From assembly GCF_013137895.1 (NCBI RefSeq), contig NZ_CP053538.1, positions 3,503,001 to 3,567,000 of the forward strand: DNA of 64,000 bases. Direction: 5' to 3'. The stretch's first letter is position 1; each line of letters opens with the position of its first letter. Shown one piece after another: positions 1-9,303 of the stretch. Source of the stretch: Hymenobacter taeanensis. GTDB taxonomy: Bacteria > Bacteroidota > Bacteroidia > Cytophagales > Hymenobacteraceae. A program made the position numbers and the translations under genes. The notes below the pieces were generated by a model. That model did not search any database. It worked only from the letters and a program-made list of their open reading frames with translations, and was not told the origin of the DNA.

Positions 1-1993
1 AGCTACCCGGGAAGGTGGTGTTGCGGCCGTTGTGCCGGAGCACAATCCAGTACCGGAGCAGGCCGGGGTAGAGCAGTTCAGCGGGCACCGTGGCCTCAGC
101 CGTAGTCTGCGTAAGGCGGCGCATGGGTAGCTGGCGGGTCTGGCCATAAAAGTGCTGCGCAATAAGCAGTACCGAGTCGGTGGGGCTGGCTCCTGCAATA
201 GTAGCTTGGATGGTGGCCGGGCGGCCGGCGGCCACCTGCACCTGCGGCGTATGCACTACCTGAGCAGGCTGACCCGAGGAGGCAGGGGCAACGAACTCAC
301 CCAGCTTAATGGCGCCCAAGGGAGTTTGCGCGGTATAGGCACTGGTAGCTTTGCCCTTGGCCGCTACCAGATACACGCCCGGCGCTAAGCCAATGGTGGC
401 GTTACTGGCCACACCCTGGAAGCTGTTGCCTGAGTTTATTGCTCGCACAGAGTAGTTGGTGCCTAGGCCAGGTAAGGTGAGGCGCATGGGCTGGGTATTC
501 CAATCAATGCGGGTAACGGGCTGGCGGAGAGAAGTAGTGGCAAACGGGTCGCGCACGGCGGTGGCGTCCGGCATCACCTCCAGCCGCCAGATACCCGTAG
601 CTACTCGGTCAAGAAAGTAAGCGCCAGTGCCCTCATAGCTAGCTACCGGCGAGGAGCCAGTACCTGCTACGTGGCGCAATGCTGCGGGCTTGGTGGGCCT
701 GGTAGCGGTGGTTCCGGTGTAATAGAACTCAGTAGGCGAGTTCAATTCGCTCAGGCCATTGCGGTAGCTCACCCTAAACCCATTGAAGGCAGTATCGGCG
801 GGGTAAGCGGGAAACTGCTGCCCCCGCTTCACCTGGCGGAACACCTTGCCGGCAATCAGGAGGCTCAGGGCCTTAGCGGGCGTGTAGGCCAGGTTGAGGT
901 AGTGGGTCTGGTACTCGGTGTTGGCGTAGGCCAGGGCCAGCGGATCGTAGGCAAACTGAGTGGCCCACTGGAAACCCGCCGCCCTAAAACTGCGGGCCAT
1001 CGTAAGGTACATCACCGGATTGAGGATGTCGCCCGATTCAAACTCATACACCAGGCGAGGCTTACCACTAAAGCGCGGGTCCTGCTGGTACGGAATCGGG
1101 TACTGATCTACAAACGGCAGCGGATTACCGCGCAGCGTGTGCCCATTCACTAGGCCCGAGGGATACCATTGAAACGTAAACCCATCAACGGGGCTGTTAA
1201 GGATGGCATTCGATACGGCCGGGCTTTCGGCTATGTTATAGAAGATGGGCTTGCGGTATCCTGTAGCTCGCATGGCTTTCACCATACGCTCTATAAATAA
1301 GCTTACCTCTGCCTCTGGCTGGCGGTAGTGGGGCTCATTGCAGACTTCATAGGCAATGATGTCTGGGTCCTCACGGTTAAGCTGCCCCGTATAGGTGTTG
1401 CGGTGGTTCAGGAACTGCGCCAGATAGTTCTCCTGGGCTTTAATAGCGCGGGGAGTATTGTAAGCTTTGCCTTTCGGGTAAATAGAGGAGAAGCCCGTCA
1501 TGGCAGTATCAGCCTCCGGGTAGCCATTGCCCCAATAGGCAATAGGCGTAAGCACAATTTTAATGTGGCGCTGCTTCAGCCGCTGAATCAAGTAATCGAG
1601 CAGGCGTAAGTGCTCATTCTCCAGCAGGTTGCCTAGCGTATCGGTAATTTCCACATCCCAGACGTGTACCCGAAACGCATTCACACCCAGGCGCGACAGA
1701 TGGTATACATCCTGGTCAATGGCCTGCTCTAGCTTAACGCCCAGCTTCCGGTGAGCCCGATATGAGTAAGCGAAAGGTGCGGTGTAGTTTACGCCAAACA
1801 ACGCTACTTCCTGGCGGCTGCCTTCCCACCGGAGTACCCCGGCGGGGTCAACGTATACATTGGCCGTGGCGGGCAGTACCTCCTGCGCCTGTACCTGGCC
1901 TACCGTAAAAAGCAACAGGCCTAGCACCAGCGGTAGCAACGCTTTCAGTAAGCCCCGCGAGATGGCAATAGAAGAAAGGAAAGTCTGAAACAT
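1..1993 (-). CDS. Secreted GH5-like glycoside hydrolase (3' end beyond window)
   Basis: An open frame runs from the ATG at 1993 to the window edge without a stop, giving about 664 residues of a longer protein. A hydrophobic signal segment (residues 13-36, ending VQAQ) is followed by a (beta/alpha)8-type domain. Residues YEVCNEPHY hold the N-E-P signature of clan GH-A, so E220 is the likely acid/base; VYEFESGD near 315-322 carries the likely nucleophile E317. After about residue 430 comes beta-rich sequence of the kind that accompanies secreted cellulase-like proteins in Bacteroidota. It probably cleaves a beta-linked polysaccharide outside the cell or in the periplasm; the substrate cannot be read from sequence. 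The C-terminus, where a sorting domain might lie, is not visible. It could also be assigned to another clan A family. Nearest upstream feature on the same strand is rnpB. Confidence 0.75.
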   Translation of the reverse strand, partial: MFQTFLSSIAISRGLLKALLPLVLGLLLFTVGQVQAQEVLPATANVYVDPAGVLRWEGSRQEVALFGVNYTAPFAYSYRAHRKLGVKLEQAIDQDVYHLSRLGVNAFRVHVWDVEITDTLGNLLENEHLRLLDYLIQRLKQRHIKIVLTPIAYWGNGYPEADTAMTGFSSIYPKGKAYNTPRAIKAQENYLAQFLNHRNTYTGQLNREDPDIIAYEVCNEPHYRQPEAEVSLFIERMVKAMRATGYRKPIFYNIAESPAVSNAILNSPVDGFTFQWYPSGLVNGHTLRGNPLPFVDQYPIPYQQDPRFSGKPRLVYEFESGDILNPVMYLTMARSFRAAGFQWATQFAYDPLALAYANTEYQTHYLNLAYTPAKALSLLIAGKVFRQVKRGQQFPAYPADTAFNGFRVSYRNGLSELNSPTEFYYTGTTATRPTKPAALRHVAGTGSSPVASYEGTGAYFLDRVATGIWRLEVMPDATAVRDPFATTSLRQPVTRIDWNTQPMRLTLPGLGTNYSVRAINSGNSFQGVASNATIGLAPGVYLVAAKGKATSAYTAQTPLGAIKLGEFVAPASSGQPAQVVHTPQVQVAAGRPATIQATIAGASPTDSVLLIAQHFYGQTRQLPMRRLTQTTAEATVPAELLYPGLLRYWIVLRHNGRNTTFPGS

Positions 1994-2100
1994 ATACGAG
2001 TTGAAGGGCAGGGGCACAAAAGGAACGAAATGCGAAGTAACGCAGGGATACAACAAAACCGGCTGCTCTAGCCGGAGCCAGAACAGCCGGTGCTGCTGAG

Positions 2101-2553
2101 TGATGAGTCTGTAAGCCGGGTTTTGTCCGCCCCTGCAAGCAGAAGCGGCCTCACCATTTATCTAGGCCAGTCCTCGCGGAAAGGCTCCATCAACCTACCC
2201 GCTGACGCCGGACGAGCCGCCCGGTGCCGGCCCCGAGGGACCCGCGTGCCAGCTTATTTGGTCTTTCAACCCCTGAGGTTTACCCAGCCGGCATGGTTGC
2301 CCAGCCGCTGGTGCGCTCTTACCGCACCTTTTCACCCTTACCAAATGTGAAATTGAGAGTTTGTGAAGTTGTGAAAGCCTTACGGTTCACAATTTCACTT
2401 TTCACAACTTCACCGCTTGGCGGTAATTTTCTGTGGCACTGGCTGTCCTGAGTTACTTTACGCTTCTCAGTCCTTCCCGTTAGGAAGCAGGGTGCTCTGC
2501 GTTGCCCGGACTTTCCTCGTCGCTTTGCGGCGCCGCGGTGAGGCGACTCATCA
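2101..2553 (-). ncRNA. rnpB: RNase P RNA, bacterial type A
   Basis: On the minus strand the 5' part contains GAGGAAAGTCCGGGC, the conserved core motif of bacterial RNase P RNA, and the 3' part ends with a segment complementary to it. Terminal helix P1 is visible: TGATGAGTC at the 5' end (2545-2553) pairs with GACTCATCA at the 3' end (2101-2109). The RNA is the ribozyme that removes 5' leaders from pre-tRNAs together with RnpA. An AU-rich hairpin at 2347-2413 interrupts an otherwise GC-rich molecule and is probably an extended peripheral helix such as P12. Ends are placed by the P1 pairing and may be off by a few bases. Confidence 0.92.
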
Positions 2554-2994
2554 CGCAGACAAAGGTACGTATTGAGGGACGGTTAAAGCACTTTTAGTTG
2601 TCACCATCAGTAATATTTGTTTTAAGAGTTAACTCTGAGATAGTTGTACTATGTAAATATTGTCATTTTAAATAGTCTTGATCTAATCTTAATAAATTGA
2701 TTAACCATATAATTTATTCTATTAACAAAATTTTATTGAATAGCCCGTAAACATGTGTTTAAATGCAATGAAAGTGTGTTTTTGATGAATTATTGATGGT
2801 AATAGTGAGGTTAAATTATAATGTTTTGCAATGGTTATGGCTGATTGTTTGGCGCAATTTATACTTTGCGTCAGTCGATGTAGCTGCCATAACCCTTCGC
2901 TAGTACCCACAGTTACTAGCACTTTTCCTTCCCCAGTTGAAGAAGGTTACTACAGCAAGTTGATACTTTCTTTCCACCCTTTTACCTCAGTAGA
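2554..2994. other. AT-rich intergenic region
   Basis: About 440 bases between rnpB and the subtilase gene are much more AT-rich than the surroundings, especially 2600-2830. They must hold the promoters of both divergent genes, but I could not place a convincing -33/-7 pair. No coding sequence is supported here. Confidence 0.6.
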
Positions 2995-4221
2995 ATGCAG
3001 AAGAAACAACGCAATGCCCGCCTCGCTTGGCTCTTAAGTGCCACCGCAATTGCTGCCAGCGCTACCTTCACTGCCTGCTCGGAAGATGCTGTTCAGCCTT
3101 CCTCAGCCGGCGTAGCACAAAGCAGCAGCGATGCGAAAAGCGACGCTGACGTTATTCCTGGTCAGTACATTGTAGTACTGAAAGACGGTGCGGTTGAATT
3201 GAGTGGGAGTGAGCCTTACACCGAGAAAGTAAAGAAAGTTAAAGCAGTGGGACAGGGTATCCTGAAAGCCCGTGGCGCTAGCGCCGATGCGTTAGGCTTT
3301 GCCTACGGCCATGCCCTCAAAGGCTTCTCGGCTCGGCTGAGTGCTGCTGAGGCCAAATCTTTGCGCGAAGATGCCCGAGTGGCCTACGTAGAAGCTGACA
3401 AAGTTATTTCCCTGGGTAAGCCTTCTTCCGGCGGTGGTACTACCCAGCCCGCCCAGGTTACGCCCTACGGTATTGCGCGGGTAGGCACCGGCGACGGCAC
3501 TGGCAAAACTGCCTGGATCATTGATACCGGCATCGACCTCGACCACCCCGATCTGAACGTAGACGTTGCCCGCAGCAAGTCGTTCCTGACCAGCGGCGCC
3601 AACTATGCTTCTCCTGACGATGGCAACGGCCACGGCACGCACGTATCGGGCACCATTGCGGCTAAAAACAACACCATTGGTGTAGTAGGTGTAGCTGCTA
3701 ATGCTTCAGTAGTGGCAGTGCGGGTGCTTGACTCACGTGGTAGTGGCTCTAACTCCGGCGTTATTGCGGGTGTTGACTACGTAGGCGCCAACGGCAAAGC
3801 CGGTGATGTGGCCAACATGAGCCTCGGTGGCGGCGTTTCGCAGGCGCTGGATGATGCTGTTCTGCGGGCTTCCGCGGGTGGTGTACTCTTCGCGCTGGCC
3901 GCCGGCAACGAAACGGATAATGCCAACAATCACTCACCAGCTCGGGTGAATGGTGCCAACATCTTCACCATTTCGGCCATGAACAACACCGATACCTGGG
4001 CGTCGTTCTCCAACTACGGCAACCCACCGGTTGATTACTGCATGCCCGGCGTAAACATCCAGTCGACGTGGCTGAACGGTGGCTACAACACTATAAGCGG
4101 TACTTCTATGGCTACGCCGCACATGGCTGGCGTTCTGCTAATGAAAGGCAAGAACTTCACCACCAGCGGTACCGTGAAAAACGACCCAGACGGTAACCCC
4201 GATACTATCGCTCACCTGTAA
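2995..4221 (+). CDS. S8 family serine peptidase (subtilase) with propeptide
   Basis: A 408-residue secreted subtilisin-like endopeptidase. The N-terminus has a signal segment ending in TFTAC, so Cys28 may be lipidated. Residues about 50-140 form an inhibitor I9 type propeptide (IPGQYIVVLKDG...). The catalytic triad is complete: D177 in IIDTGID, H213 in NGHGTHVSGT, S371 in GTSMATPHMAG; the oxyanion Asn lies in AAGNE near 304. The layout resembles proteinase K/aqualysin-type enzymes, but no C-terminal sorting domain follows, and the protein ends soon after the catalytic Ser helix. Stands alone between rnpB and a convergent small lipoprotein gene, and ends at a strong terminator. Likely a degradative extracytoplasmic protease. 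Confidence 0.93.
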   Translation: MQKKQRNARLAWLLSATAIAASATFTACSEDAVQPSSAGVAQSSSDAKSDADVIPGQYIVVLKDGAVELSGSEPYTEKVKKVKAVGQGILKARGASADALGFAYGHALKGFSARLSAAEAKSLREDARVAYVEADKVISLGKPSSGGGTTQPAQVTPYGIARVGTGDGTGKTAWIIDTGIDLDHPDLNVDVARSKSFLTSGANYASPDDGNGHGTHVSGTIAAKNNTIGVVGVAANASVVAVRVLDSRGSGSNSGVIAGVDYVGANGKAGDVANMSLGGGVSQALDDAVLRASAGGVLFALAAGNETDNANNHSPARVNGANIFTISAMNNTDTWASFSNYGNPPVDYCMPGVNIQSTWLNGGYNTISGTSMATPHMAGVLLMKGKNFTTSGTVKNDPDGNPDTIAHL

Positions 4222-4241
4222 TTCTGGAGGAGTGATTATAT

Positions 4242-4275
4242 AAAAAGGCCAGCCTGTAATGGGCTGGCCTTTTTT
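4242..4275. terminator. Bidirectional intrinsic terminator
   Basis: Stem GGCCAGCC/GGCTGGCC (4247-4254 with 4262-4269) with a 7-base loop, flanked by A5 on the left and T6 on the right, so it can stop transcription of both the subtilase and the convergent lipoprotein gene. Confidence 0.85.
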
Positions 4276-4308
4276 ATTGTATGCAATGTCAAACTTCAAG
4301 TAGCGACT

Positions 4309-4761
4309 TCATTCCAGTGGATAACCCTTCTTCCTAATTATAGAAAAAATTTCTTCCGTTTGATATGGCATCACTTCAGTGCCTTTATAAGCTATACAAG
4401 TCGCGTTTCGATATAAGATGAGAGAGTCATCGGTGATTTTGTGAACAGCATATTTTCTAAGATCTCCATCCAGAAGTATGGAGTCATTTCGTAGCTGCCA
4501 AGTTTGTTCTACTCCGTAATCGCGGCCACTACGACTTGCAGGATGAATGCTACCGTCTCTATAGAATTTGTATAAGTCATAAGTGTCCTGCTTCAATATC
4601 CATCTCTCAAATCTTATAGGGTTAACATCCTTAATCCTATAGCATCCTTTTATACTGAACACTTCCCAGTATTCTTTAGGTGCATTTTTTAGCATGAGGT
4701 TCTTACTCTTGCAAGAAACTATAAGGGAAGTTGATAACAGCACCAAGGTTAAAGCCTTCAT
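4309..4761 (-). CDS. Small lipoprotein of unknown function
   Basis: 150 residues from the ATG at 4761; a longer frame to 4806 exists, but the start at 4761 gives a clean lipoprotein signal peptide (MKALTLVLLSTSLIVSC, Cys17) and sits 25 bases after the stop of the upstream gene. The mature part is polar, with YWEVFSIKGCYRI and repeated short beta-like stretches, and I recognise no family. The gene is clearly more AT-rich than its neighbours, which suggests recent acquisition. Probably cotranscribed with the M1 peptidase upstream on the same strand. Confidence 0.65.
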   Translation of the reverse strand: MKALTLVLLSTSLIVSCKSKNLMLKNAPKEYWEVFSIKGCYRIKDVNPIRFERWILKQDTYDLYKFYRDGSIHPASRSGRDYGVEQTWQLRNDSILLDGDLRKYAVHKITDDSLILYRNATCIAYKGTEVMPYQTEEIFSIIRKKGYPLE

Positions 4762-4786
4762 ATACTGATGTAAATGATTTAAGCTG

Positions 4787-6652
4787 TTACTTCCCGTCCC
4801 ACACATTATCCTTCGGGTAGCTGTCGGGCACGAGGGTAGCGCCTAGTTTCACTTGTTTCACCGCTTTAGTAGTGACGACGGGTACTGTAACGGTTTTGGT
4901 GCCCGATTCCCAGACGGCGATAGTGCGGTGCAGCTTCTCCGTGGAGTTGTCGGCGTAAGTGATGGTGAGGTCAACGGGTACGGGCTTTGTGCCTTTCGAT
5001 TCTACTACAACATCATAGCCAGCACCGGTTTTCGTGACTTGCTGAATGGCGAGGTCAGGGTAACCTGAGTCGAAGAACCAGCGCTGCCAAAACCAGTTGA
5101 GGTTGCGGCCCGCCCCAGCGTTCATGGAATTGAAGAAGTCATAGGGCATGGGGTGCTTGCCGTTCCAGTTCCGGATGTAGGTGTGCAGCGCCTTCGTGAA
5201 CAACTCATCACCCAGCATATCCTTCACGTAGAGGTAGCCTAGGCCAGGTTTGGGGTAAGAGTTGAGGTAGAAAGCCGTACCGGTCTGTTGAGTGCTGAGC
5301 GTGACAATCGGCACATCGTCTTCGGTGGCTGCGCCGCGGGCATAGGGAGCAATGCCATAGTCGTCGTCCAGCTTGGGGTCAATGATGCCCGAGATTATCC
5401 ACTCGCCAATGGTAGCCCAGCCTTCATCCATCCAGCCGTACTTGGTTTCATTGATGCCCATGTAGAATGGAAACATCGTGTGGAATATCTCGTGGTCGGT
5501 GAGGGTGATGGCATCCTGGCGGCTTTCCGTGGGGTTGTCGTTCACCATCATCGGGTACTCCATCTGGTCGAGGCCATCAAAGATGGTTTCGTGGGAGTAG
5601 GGGAAGGGCCACTTCGGGAAGGTATAGGACATGGCCTCCACCGTTTTGCGCGCAAACTGAATTACCTCCTCGTAATCCTTGTGCTTGGGGTTATAAACCG
5701 CATCAACACGGGTGCGGCGCTTGGTAGCGGGGTCAACCACTAAGCTGCTCGACTGCCACACGTAGTGGTCGGTGGTAGCAAACACGAAATCCGTTACGTT
5801 CTTGGCCTCAAAGTGCCAGGTGTTTTGAGCGTTGGCGGCCGTAATATCGCGGCGCTGCAGGTCATCTTCGGTAATGATGTTGGTGATGCCATCTTTCTTC
5901 TCAGCATCCTGGAGGCGCTTGGCATACTTTTTTGCAAGGACCTTATCGGTGTTGGTCAGGTCGCCGGTGGCCCACACCACAAAGTTTTTGGGCACGGTGA
6001 TGTCGGCGGAGAAGTTGGCGAAGTCGTTGTAAAACTCCTGGGAGCCGAGGTAAGGGTTGCGGTTCCAGCCATCAATATCGTCATACACCGCAATGCGCGG
6101 GAAGAAGTAGGCCACAAAATCCGCATTAGGTTCTACCTCTCCGGTCCGGGTGTGGGAGCCCTTATTGAGGATATAGGAATACGTGGCAGAAATCTGAGCG
6201 GTCTGCTTAGGCCCAATAGCGCGGCTAACTGGCACTGGCATGTTGGTAGCATCAGCACGCAGCTTGCTCACGTCTATGGTTTGGCCATTTATCGTCAGCT
6301 TTTCAATTTGTATGCCTTCGCTTACATCTTCCGGCTTGATGGAAGAAGCCCGGGCTGCTCCTTTTTGATAGAGGTTAGGATAGAGCTTGAACCAGATCTG
6401 CCGCAACGAGTCGGGGCTTTGGTTGTTATAGGCAATAGTGGCAGTACCGGCCACGCGCCGGGTACTGGGGTCGAAGGAAACGGTGAGCTTGTAGTCGGCG
6501 GAGTTCTGCCAATACTTGGGGCCCGGTAGGCCACTCTCAGAGCGGGTGCCTTTGGCGTACGTGGCCTGCAGATTGCGCGGCACTGGCAGCGGCTGCTGTG
6601 CCAGTGCAGATAGAGAAAGGAGAGAAGCGGCGAGTAGCGCGGGAAGTTTCAT
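4787..6652 (-). CDS. M1 family metallopeptidase, secreted
   Basis: 621 residues with a signal peptide (MKLPALLAASLLSLSALAQ). The zinc site is explicit: HEIFH at 387-391 and E410 exactly 18 residues after the second His (GWMDEGW), the HEXXH-X18-E pattern of M1 gluzincins. The N-terminal 280 residues form the beta-sandwich that precedes the catalytic domain in this family, and the C-terminal 120 residues look like an Ig-like domain. The exopeptidase marker GAMEN is replaced by DQMEYPM near 362-368, as in the Bacteroidota M1 branch related to cold-active aminopeptidases. It likely trims peptides in the periplasm. A second, more typical M1 enzyme lies at 46512-48983. Confidence 0.92.
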   Translation of the reverse strand: MKLPALLAASLLSLSALAQQPLPVPRNLQATYAKGTRSESGLPGPKYWQNSADYKLTVSFDPSTRRVAGTATIAYNNQSPDSLRQIWFKLYPNLYQKGAARASSIKPEDVSEGIQIEKLTINGQTIDVSKLRADATNMPVPVSRAIGPKQTAQISATYSYILNKGSHTRTGEVEPNADFVAYFFPRIAVYDDIDGWNRNPYLGSQEFYNDFANFSADITVPKNFVVWATGDLTNTDKVLAKKYAKRLQDAEKKDGITNIITEDDLQRRDITAANAQNTWHFEAKNVTDFVFATTDHYVWQSSSLVVDPATKRRTRVDAVYNPKHKDYEEVIQFARKTVEAMSYTFPKWPFPYSHETIFDGLDQMEYPMMVNDNPTESRQDAITLTDHEIFHTMFPFYMGINETKYGWMDEGWATIGEWIISGIIDPKLDDDYGIAPYARGAATEDDVPIVTLSTQQTGTAFYLNSYPKPGLGYLYVKDMLGDELFTKALHTYIRNWNGKHPMPYDFFNSMNAGAGRNLNWFWQRWFFDSGYPDLAIQQVTKTGAGYDVVVESKGTKPVPVDLTITYADNSTEKLHRTIAVWESGTKTVTVPVVTTKAVKQVKLGATLVPDSYPKDNVWDGK

Positions 6653-6757
6653 GCGGCGGAGGTGGTTTCAGCCGCAAAGTAACCAGATGGGTGTTGACGG
6701 TTGCGTTTCGTTGATGCTTAACCACTAAACAGCTAACTGGCCTACCCATAAAAAGCA

Positions 6758-6856
6758 CGTCATCCTGAGCGGAGCGAAGGATCTTATCTGAGGTGTCCTG
6801 GCCGCTCTAGGCCAGTTATTCCAAATATGAGATACTTCGCTCCGTTCAGGATGACG
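6758..6856. repeat. Intergenic inverted repeat (REP/MITE-like)
   Basis: Two 25-base arms, CGTCATCCTGAGC... (6758-6782) and its near reverse complement (6832-6856), match at 23 of 25 positions and enclose about 49 bases. The unit with GAGCGGAGCGAAGGATCT has the look of a dispersed family. A related half-unit, GAGCGAAGTATCT, occurs in the intergenic region near 21249. Confidence 0.75.
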
Positions 6857-6882
6857 GGATGTGCTGGGGTAGTGGGCCGCTG

Positions 6883-7989
6883 CTACTTCAGCCGCACCAG
6901 CGTAGCTCCGTAGCCAAACTTCTCCTTCTTCGAATCCTCAAAGAACTTGATGTCGCGGTTGCGGCTTAGGAGCTTGTGCAACTCCTTGCGCAGGGTGCCA
7001 TTGCCGGAGCCGTGAATAAACACAATTTCGTGCATGTTGGTAGCCAGGGCACGGCTCAGCGTATCCTCAAACGCCTCTAGTTGGAGTTTGAGAATGGCGG
7101 TATTGCTGAGGCCATCGGCACCTTCCGGCATAAGAGCTCCCAGGTGCAGATCTACCTCATGCGGCGGAGCTACAATGGCTTTGGCTGGCTCAGGGGCGGG
7201 GGCTACGGCTGCGGGCTTGGCAGGGGCGTTGCCTGAGAGCTGGGCCTTGAGCGTTTCGGCCAGTTTCTCAGGAGCAATAGCTATTGGTGCGGCGGGCTTT
7301 TCATCCAGTTGAAACAGGTAGGCCTCTCGCTGCAGCACCGGTACGTTGGGCTGGCGGCTGGTGTAGAAGCTGGCGGCTTTGAACTGGATACGCTTGGTGA
7401 TAAGCTCAAATGCCGTAGTGCCGTTCGTCTGGAACGGTAGCAGCTGCACCACCGGCGCGGCCCAGTTGTCGAAATCCTTCAAATGCCAGTGGCCTAGCGG
7501 CTTGCTTACTGATTTTGCGGCCAGTTTGTCTGAAGTTAACCCCCGGTACTGACCATTGCGTTCCTCCCCGAAAGTGAAGAGCACATCCCGCTCAGTGTGG
7601 TTGATGAGTTGCAGCGCTAGTAGCTCCGGCGACTGGTGCGTGAGGGCCAGATACACCCCCTTTTGCACCGCCGTAGCCGTGTTTTTGGCGCCGGGCAGAG
7701 CTGCTGGCCCTTCTGATTTCTTGGGTGCCGCGGGGGCCGGGGCGGCGCCAGCGGCCTGAGCGGCTCGCGCGGCTCCGCTAGAAGCCGCTTTTTTCTCGGC
7801 CGCCACCGACGCCGCACTTTGCCCGAATGCTTTGGTTTCTTCGGCGGCAACTACCACCACTTCCCGGCGCAAAACCGGAATGGTGAAGTCGTTATCAATG
7901 GCTACTTCTACCAAGTCGTTATCAAGCAGGCGGGTAATGATGCCTTCTTCGCGGCCGGTGAGTAAACGTACTCTATCTCCTACGTTCAT
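6883..7989 (-). CDS. DUF2027 domain protein with C-terminal Smr domain
   Basis: 368 residues, cytoplasmic. The N-terminus (MNVGDRVRLLTGREEGIITR) is the start typical of DUF2027 proteins of Bacteroidota. An Ala/Pro-rich linker near 50-100 is followed by a beta-rich middle, a second Ala/Pro-rich linker near 245-275, and a C-terminal Smr (MutS2-type) domain from about 278: VDLHLGAL and the HGSGNGTLRKEL motif of the nuclease/RNA-binding fold. Function in the cell is not established; Smr domains cut or bind nucleic acids, in recent work stalled-ribosome mRNA. It is a single gene between a repeat element and a DUF2279 gene. Confidence 0.88.
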   Translation of the reverse strand: MNVGDRVRLLTGREEGIITRLLDNDLVEVAIDNDFTIPVLRREVVVVAAEETKAFGQSAASVAAEKKAASSGAARAAQAAGAAPAPAAPKKSEGPAALPGAKNTATAVQKGVYLALTHQSPELLALQLINHTERDVLFTFGEERNGQYRGLTSDKLAAKSVSKPLGHWHLKDFDNWAAPVVQLLPFQTNGTTAFELITKRIQFKAASFYTSRQPNVPVLQREAYLFQLDEKPAAPIAIAPEKLAETLKAQLSGNAPAKPAAVAPAPEPAKAIVAPPHEVDLHLGALMPEGADGLSNTAILKLQLEAFEDTLSRALATNMHEIVFIHGSGNGTLRKELHKLLSRNRDIKFFEDSKKEKFGYGATLVRLK

Positions 7990-8124
7990 AAATCAATGAT
8001 TTTCGCTGAGCAATCGTGATTACGCTGATTTTTTCAGCCTGTCCACCCTATAACGTGGAACGGGTAAAATTCGGCAATGAAAAGGTGAAATCCTGTGCTG
8101 GGCCACTACGCAGTGTTAACTGAG

Positions 8125-9108
8125 TTAGTAGTACAGACCATGCGCCACAAAGCCCCGGCGCGTGTTCCACTCCAGGGCGGGTGCGGGCAGGTGAAAGATG
8201 CTGGCTACGTAAAACACCCGGCGCAGCAATTTGCTGTTAGTGGGTATATGGCGCAGGTCTACGTCGAGGCTGAGGTAGAACTGGCGGTAGGGAGTGAGGC
8301 CTAGCGCGGCGTTGGCGTCGCGGTCATTGTATACCATCTGCTGGGCCCCGTAGCCAATGGCAGGCTGCAGCCACCGCGGCCAGCGGCTGGTAGCTGGCAG
8401 CCAGGCTCCCACATCGGCGCAAAGCCAGTACGTTTGCCCATTGTAGTCTTTGAGGTATTGCTCGCCGAGGCTGCTGCCAAGTACGTTAGGCCGAATCTTG
8501 GCGTAACGGGTGGTATGAAACGAGTACTTGGGCATGAGGCGCACCTCGTTCCAGGCCAGCTGTTGCCCAATGAGGCCCACTGAGCCCAGGAAGTTAGCCG
8601 CCAGATCAGTGGCGGAAGCGCCGTACTCCGGGTCGCGGCCATCAAGCAGCTCAATGGGGCTCTGCAATAAAAAGCCCACAAAGCCCCCATACCAAATGGC
8701 TTTCCGGTCGGGTACACCGGCCCAGCGCAGCATATCCACCGCGCCGCGGCTCTCGTGGAAGGCTCCCCAAAAGTGGCCGGCTTTGTCGAGCTGCTTCCAC
8801 TCCGGCAGATCGTTAAACCAATGAAACTTCGTTCGCTCACCCGTATACCAGCCCTGGCCCAGCAGATACAGCGTACCAGAATATGATAACACAAGGCCGC
8901 CCGCCAACACTGGCAGACGCTTGGTCAGCCGAATCGTACTTGAATCGGAGAAAGTAGGAGTAAGCGCGGCAGTAGTATCCAGGGGTAAGGTTGCGGGCCG
9001 CAGTGGGAGTTGGGCAGCTGCATTACCTGACGCGGCTAGCTGCAGTACTACCAGCCACCGCCAGCCCAAGCGTTTGGCAGACTGGAAATACGCAGAGAAG
9101 TACAACAT
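8125..9108 (-). CDS. DUF2279 family protein
   Basis: 327 residues with an N-terminal hydrophobic segment ending AAAQ (residues 18-33). The central region holds WKQLDKAGHFWGAFHESR, with the D-K-x-G-H core of DUF2279 (YfiM-like) proteins, followed by a hydrophobic helix near FVGFLLQSPIELLDGRDPEYGAS. The C-terminal third is rich in alternating aromatic residues, as in outer-membrane or periplasmic surface proteins. No biochemical role is known. It is divergent from the amylase gene, separated by about 195 bases. Confidence 0.8.
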   Translation of the reverse strand: MLYFSAYFQSAKRLGWRWLVVLQLAASGNAAAQLPLRPATLPLDTTAALTPTFSDSSTIRLTKRLPVLAGGLVLSYSGTLYLLGQGWYTGERTKFHWFNDLPEWKQLDKAGHFWGAFHESRGAVDMLRWAGVPDRKAIWYGGFVGFLLQSPIELLDGRDPEYGASATDLAANFLGSVGLIGQQLAWNEVRLMPKYSFHTTRYAKIRPNVLGSSLGEQYLKDYNGQTYWLCADVGAWLPATSRWPRWLQPAIGYGAQQMVYNDRDANAALGLTPYRQFYLSLDVDLRHIPTNSKLLRRVFYVASIFHLPAPALEWNTRRGFVAHGLYY

Positions 9109-9170
9109 GGGTGGTGGCGTGGGCTTGGCTAAGAAAGTAGCTCAAAGCTACAAGAAAAGGGCCAGGGGGC

Positions 9171-9202
9171 TTGGTCAATGGGAGGAATGTGCAGTATCTT
9201 TA
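9171..9202 (+). promoter_or_regulatory. Possible promoter of the amylase gene
   Basis: TTG at 9171-9173, 21 bases, then TATCTTTA at 9195-9202, close to the Bacteroidota consensus TTTG-N19-21-TAnnTTTG. It would give a 5' UTR of about 95 bases. Confidence 0.35.
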
Positions 9203-9303
9203 ATGCCCCCTTGCACTATGTGACTCCTCACTCATCCGGTAAGAAGTTAATAGGGCATCAGTCGCTGTTCGTATTTCTAAAATTCCCAACTCAACTTTTT
9301 TCT

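Noticed and set aside
2224..2451. Open frames on the plus strand through 2090-2451
   Set aside because: They lie inside RNase P RNA on the opposite strand and have no coding character.
2831..2870. Promoter for the subtilase around TTTG and TATACTTTG near 2849-2869
   Set aside because: The spacing of the two elements is about half of what is needed.
5288..6529. Long open frames antisense to the M1 peptidase gene
   Set aside because: They are antisense frames in a GC-rich gene; the opposite frame has a signal peptide and a full zinc site.
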